Shown here one piece after another: positions 5,853 through 5,944 of a stretch of DNA of 5,944 bases. Under the pieces are notes generated by a model. It was not told the DNA's origin. It did not search any database and was given only the letters and a program-made list of their open reading frames with translations. The position numbers and the translations under genes were made by a program. The stretch's first letter is position 1. Each line of letters starts with the position of its first letter. Origin of the DNA: Desulfonema limicola (GTDB lineage Bacteria; Desulfobacterota; Desulfobacteria; Desulfobacterales; Desulfosalsimonadaceae); the NCBI GenBank assembly GCA_020722245.1, contig DYLE01000151.1, positions 1-5,944 on the forward strand, in the 5' to 3' direction.

Positions 5853-5900
5853 AAAAAATAAGAATAAAAATTGAAATAAAAATAAAAATAAAGTAAAAAT
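5853..5900. repeat. A-rich low-complexity stretch
   Basis: This stretch is almost entirely A and T on the plus strand, nearly all A, with irregular repeats of AAAATA (for example AAATAAAAATAAAAATAAAG near 5874-5893). It carries no open frame. Read on the other strand it supplies the T-rich tail to the hairpin at 5901-5919. Confidence 0.8.
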
Positions 5901-5919
5901 CCTGGCCCAGAGGACCAGG
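5895..5919 (-). terminator. Intrinsic terminator for a leftward gene beyond the window
   Basis: On the minus strand CCTGGTCC-TCT-GGGCCAGG (5919-5901) folds into an 8-bp stem with one U-G wobble and a 3-base loop, followed by A and five T (5899-5895), then more T-rich sequence. On the plus strand the same position is a C/A mismatch and the following sequence is not T-rich. The fit therefore points to transcription from the right, converging on cca. Confidence 0.6.
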
Positions 5920-5928
5920 CCTTGTCTT

Positions 5929-5943
5929 GCCCCTAAAAGGGGC
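5929..5943. repeat. Perfect GC-rich hairpin at the right edge
   Basis: GCCCCT (5929-5934) and AGGGGC (5938-5943) form a perfect 6-bp stem with an AAA loop. The window ends one base later, so it cannot be seen whether a T-run follows on the plus strand (a terminator) or whether this is the 3' part of a leftward transcript. Confidence 0.5.
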
Positions 5944-5944
5944 T

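Noticed and set aside
5853..5900. A-rich repeats as a CRISPR or tandem-repeat array
   Set aside because: The units are irregular, only 5-6 bases long, and without spacers. This is simple low-complexity DNA.

Overview
The window is an ordinary chromosomal segment carrying core genes. The best guess is an anaerobic Desulfobacterota (former Deltaproteobacteria, Desulfobacterales-like) bacterium. That placement is an inference from the coaE-rho-rpmE-prfA-prmC order on one strand, the Gram-negative style Rho and zinc-type L31 proteins, and the contrast between moderately GC-rich coding DNA and very AT-rich gaps. No mobile element, CRISPR array, tRNA, rRNA or integration scar was seen.

Layout: five genes run on the minus strand, right to left. 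They are coaE (dephospho-CoA kinase), a 338-base gap with a candidate promoter and a long rho leader, rho (transcription termination factor), rpmE (ribosomal protein L31, zinc-binding form), prfA (peptide chain release factor 1) and prmC (release factor glutamine methyltransferase). prmC overlaps the end of prfA by 26 bases and is cut by the left edge inside its NPPY motif. A class II tRNA nucleotidyltransferase/HD-domain gene (cca family) is transcribed the other way from a 150-base divergent region shared with coaE. The right end (5777-5944) is non-coding. It holds a stem-loop behind cca, an A-rich low-complexity stretch, and two more hairpins, one of which looks like a terminator for a leftward gene outside the window.

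Functionally, the leftward cluster joins transcription termination (Rho), ribosome structure (L31) and translation termination (RF1 with PrmC, the enzyme that methylates its GGQ glutamine). The rightward gene matures or repairs tRNA 3' ends. Most genes are conventional. The points worth attention are regulatory: a 32-codon frame ending in an ATGA overlap with rho, a 9-bp stem that would hide the prfA ribosome binding site, a probable TTG start for prfA, a dyad at the coaE promoter, a possibly leaderless cca, and a shortened loop in the cca product that leaves its CCA/CC/A specificity open. I saw no convincing evidence of a new biological system.
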